The notes under the pieces: generated by a model
Databases searched by the model: none
Told to the model about the DNA's origin: nothing
The model's input: only the letters and a program-made list of their open reading frames with translations
Part shown: in pieces, positions 39,932 to 42,168 of the stretch
Layout of the letters: each line of letters opens with the position of its first letter
How positions within the stretch are numbered: position 1 is the stretch's first letter
Position numbers and translations under genes: made by a program
Source: an uncultured Faecalibacterium sp.
GTDB lineage: Bacteria > Bacillota > Clostridia > Oscillospirales > Ruminococcaceae
Direction of reading: 5' to 3'
Length of the DNA: 42,168 nucleotides
Assembly (NCBI GenBank): GCA_900539945.1
Contig: UQDV01000020.1
Coordinates: 1 to 42,168 of the forward strand

Positions 39932-41248
39932 TTACAATTCCTGCTTGGCCAGCACGTCGGAGGTGGGGGTCTGGAACACCGGGATGTCTGCATAGGGGTC
40001 GGCGGCATCATCGACCGGCAGGCTCTTCATGTAGGCGTCCATGGACTCGGCCACCTTCTTGGCCACAGCCACAGCCTCGACCACGGTGCGGGCACCCATC
40101 ACGGCGTCGCCGCCGGCAAACACGCCCTCGCGGGTGGTGCTGCCGTCCTCACTGACGGTGAGCAGGCCCTTCTGGTTGGTCTCGATGCCGGTGGTGGTCT
40201 TGACAAGGTTGCTCTCGGAGCCCTGGCTCACCGACACGATAACGCCGGTGTGGGGGTAGAAGATCTCGCTGCCCTCCACCTGGGTAAACTTGCCGTCCTC
40301 GCCCTTGACGGTGTCGCGGCAGATGAGGCCGTTTTCCCGGATCTCCACAGGAGCCTTGCAGAAGCGGAAGCCCACGCCTTCCAGCTTGGCATAGCTCACC
40401 TCATATTCGGAGGCGCTGATGCAGCTCTCGTCGCGGCGGGCGTAGCAGGTCACATGACGGGCGCCGTTGCGGATGGCGGTGCGGGCGCAGTCCATGGCCG
40501 AGTTGCCCACGCCGATGACCGCAATGTCATCGCCCAGACGGAAGGCCTTGGAGTTGGCCAGATAGTCGATGCCAAAGGCCACGTTGCCCAGGCTCTCGCC
40601 CTTGATGTGCATGGCGTTGGCCTTCCACAGACCGGCACCGATGAATACGCTCTTGTAGCCGTCGCGGAACAGGTCGTCGATGGTGATGGTCTTGCCGATG
40701 GTGGTGTTGGGCCGTACCTTGATGCCCTTGAGCTCCAGATGGCGGTACTGGAAATCGTCCAGCACACTGTCCGGCAGGCGGTAGTTGGGGATGCCGTAGC
40801 GCATCACGCCGCCGATCTTGTCGCGGGCGTCAAAGATGGTCACATCGTAGCCCCAGCGTGCCAGCAGCACCGCAATGGTCAGGCCCGCCGGGCCGGAACC
40901 CACCACAGCCGCCTTCATGCCGTTCTTGGGGGCCGGGCCGGCGGTCATCTTGTTGGCGTAGGTGGTGGAGATGTAGTCCTCGATGATGGAAAAGTGCACC
41001 GGGTCGTGGCTGGGCATCCGGTTGCGCACGCAGTGGCCCTCGCACTGGTTCTCGTGGTTGCACACCAGACTGCACACGGTGGTGAGCGGGTTGTTTTCAA
41101 ACAGCATCTGGCCTGCGGCGTCCATCTGGTTTGCCTTGAGCAGACGGATCACCTCGGGGATGTTGGTGTGGATGGGGCAGCCCTGCTGACACAGCGGCTT
41201 TTTGCAGCCGAGGCAGCGGTTGGCTTCGTCCAGAACATGAAGTGCCAT
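39932..41248 (-). CDS. GltD-like FAD/Fe-S NAD(P)-dependent oxidoreductase
   Basis: 438 residues. An N-terminal Fe-S domain has CLGCKKPLCQQGCPIHTNIP (Cys12, 15, 20, 24) and CSLVCNHENQCEGHC, then an FAD Rossmann motif VVGSGPAGLT and an NAD(P) motif VIGVGNSAMDCARTA, ending in FAGGDAVMGARTVVEAVA. The layout matches the glutamate synthase small subunit and its paralogues (NfnB, PreT), so the partner could be glutamate synthase, ferredoxin or another reductase; no large subunit is in the window. The frame reaches an ATG at 41311, but that is about 6 nt from the predicted transcription start; AAGGAGG favours the ATG at 41248. Confidence 0.87.
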   Translation of the reverse strand: MALHVLDEANRCLGCKKPLCQQGCPIHTNIPEVIRLLKANQMDAAGQMLFENNPLTTVCSLVCNHENQCEGHCVRNRMPSHDPVHFSIIEDYISTTYANKMTAGPAPKNGMKAAVVGSGPAGLTIAVLLARWGYDVTIFDARDKIGGVMRYGIPNYRLPDSVLDDFQYRHLELKGIKVRPNTTIGKTITIDDLFRDGYKSVFIGAGLWKANAMHIKGESLGNVAFGIDYLANSKAFRLGDDIAVIGVGNSAMDCARTAIRNGARHVTCYARRDESCISASEYEVSYAKLEGVGFRFCKAPVEIRENGLICRDTVKGEDGKFTQVEGSEIFYPHTGVIVSVSQGSESNLVKTTTGIETNQKGLLTVSEDGSTTREGVFAGGDAVMGARTVVEAVAVAKKVAESMDAYMKSLPVDDAADPYADIPVFQTPTSDVLAKQEL

Positions 41249-41323
41249 GCGTTCCTCCTTGGATCGGCGGGGCCGATCTTCCTTCTTCTTCTCGCATGTT
41301 GTATCCAACATTGCATTGCTTTA

Positions 41324-41352
41324 ATGATACACCCAATCCGGCACGGTTACAA
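41324..41352 (-). promoter_or_regulatory. Promoter of the GltD-like gene
   Basis: Minus-strand -35 TTGTAA (41352-41347), 17-nt spacer, -10 TATCAT (41329-41324). The implied start near 41317 leaves a leader of about 70 nt before the chosen ATG. Confidence 0.7.
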
Positions 41353-41386
41353 GAGCGGAATTGCTGATTTTTTGCCAGAATTTTTG

Positions 41387-42168
41387 TCAATTCGTCAAAA
41401 AGATATTTTTTTGACGATATATTCCGCCCATCGGGGCCGGGTTTGCCCGGCACAGGGCCCCAAAGTCGCTGGCCGCTGCCTGTGCCGCCGCCATCCGGGC
41501 ACCGTCGGGGCCGGTCTGGGCCAGCTTTGCCAACGAGTGAGACACCGGAAGGGACACCTGCCCCAGCAGCGGCAGGGCGTCCTTCCGTGCTCCCAGCAGG
41601 TGCAGCGCCGGCGGCAGGGCCGGCACCGTGTCGGCCGTATAGCCCAATGCAGCATCCATGGCAAGGCGGCGCATCCGGGCCCGGGGGTAGCGCACCGTGG
41701 TCAGGGCATCCAGCAGCTGCGGCAGACTGGTGCTCTGTCGCACCGCGTGTTCCAACCGGTGTTCCAGCCCTTCGGACACTCCGCGCACCGCTGCAAAAGG
41801 CTCCGGCTTTGCGCAGGCTGCCCGCAGCAGGGCCAGCTCACACCGGCCTGCCGCGTCAAAATCCGTATACGCGCCGTCATTTTCCGCCGTTTTATACAGT
41901 TCAAACGCCTTTTCCGGCACAAACGGGGCCACGGCCTCGGCTCCGCCCTCGGCCCAGAGAGCCCGCAGAGCGCTGGCACTGGCAAATTGCGCGTGACCGC
42001 TCTCCTCCAGCGTCTGCCCGTGGTTGGCCCCCCTGCGGGGCAGCGGCACCGGGGTCATGTCTGCCCCCTGCTCCAGGATGGCGCGGCAGTATTCCACGGC
42101 CAGGTTGTTGTTCGGCTGGCTCAGCAGCGCCGCCATGGCAGGGTCGGCCCCCACGGCCTGCACTGCCG
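41387..42168 (-). CDS. tmcAL: tRNA(Met) cytidine acetate ligase TmcAL, 5' end outside the window
   Basis: The C-terminal 260 or so residues of a nucleotidyltransferase-fold enzyme that acetylates the wobble cytidine (C34) of elongator tRNA-Met using acetate and ATP. The segment NNNLAVEYCRAI, a following Pro-Arg-rich strand, and HAQFASASALRALW (the S-A-S/T-A-[IL]-R motif) match the YlbM/TmcAL family. The N-terminal HxGH-type motif would be beyond 42168. The C terminus ends TN at 41387. No terminator is evident before the GltD-like promoter. Confidence 0.85.
   Translation of the reverse strand, partial: AVQAVGADPAMAALLSQPNNNLAVEYCRAILEQGADMTPVPLPRRGANHGQTLEESGHAQFASASALRALWAEGGAEAVAPFVPEKAFELYKTAENDGAYTDFDAAGRCELALLRAACAKPEPFAAVRGVSEGLEHRLEHAVRQSTSLPQLLDALTTVRYPRARMRRLAMDAALGYTADTVPALPPALHLLGARKDALPLLGQVSLPVSHSLAKLAQTGPDGARMAAAQAAASDFGALCRANPAPMGGIYRQKNIFLTN

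Noticed and set aside
1..42168. CRISPR arrays, insertion sequences or prophage genes
   Set aside because: No regularly spaced short direct repeats with unique spacers, no transposase or integrase motifs and no phage structural genes were seen.

Overview
The window is a chromosomal segment of a moderately GC-rich Gram-positive anaerobe. A zinc-type S14, TrmK, RqcH, TmcAL, a YitT-family protein, RecA-RecX coupling and strong GGAGG ribosome binding sites place it in Bacillota, class Clostridia. The gene set and the tRNA-linked repeats look most like the Oscillospiraceae (Faecalibacterium-like); that genus guess is inference, not a database result.

Layout. 1-600: the first codons of a gene running off the left edge, a 141-bp tandem repeat carrying inverted copies of a tRNA 3' end, and the tRNA-Val(GAC) gene itself. 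660-5580: a TetR regulator divergent from a two-gene export module (an MMPL/RND transporter and a secreted Leu-Gly heptad-repeat partner), with two matching operators around a strong promoter. 5600-6860: mscL with a C-terminal zinc ribbon, convergent with a six-span membrane protein. 6939-10700: recA-recX-rimO-pgsA, transcribed leftward. 10727-12580: a DUF1385 (YqhQ-like) gene overlapping prmC. 12598-16200: a lipoprotein, an OmpR-type response regulator and a sensor kinase in one operon.

16245-32660 is the complete S10-spc-alpha ribosomal cluster on the minus strand: rpsJ, rplC, rplD, rplW, rplB, rpsS, rplV, rpsC, rplP, rpmC, rpsQ, rplN, rplX, rplE, rpsN, rpsH, rplF, rplR, rpsE, rpmD, rplO, secY, a terminator, adk, map, a terminator and promoter, then infA, rpmJ, rpsM, rpsK, rpsD, rpoA and rplQ. 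The first promoter is followed by a leader of about 350 nt that contains an intrinsic-terminator-like hairpin and a possible anti-terminator. This is the most likely undescribed regulatory element here. Several intercistronic gaps also hold clear hairpins.

32834-42168: rqcH (ribosome quality control), then a DUF1858 - trmK - Nif3-like operon, a YitT-family protein, a DUF1538 membrane protein with its tandem P-II-like partner, a GltD-like FAD/Fe-S oxidoreductase and the 3' part of tmcAL. Translation, tRNA modification and ribosome rescue dominate the window. The variable parts are the left end and the export module.
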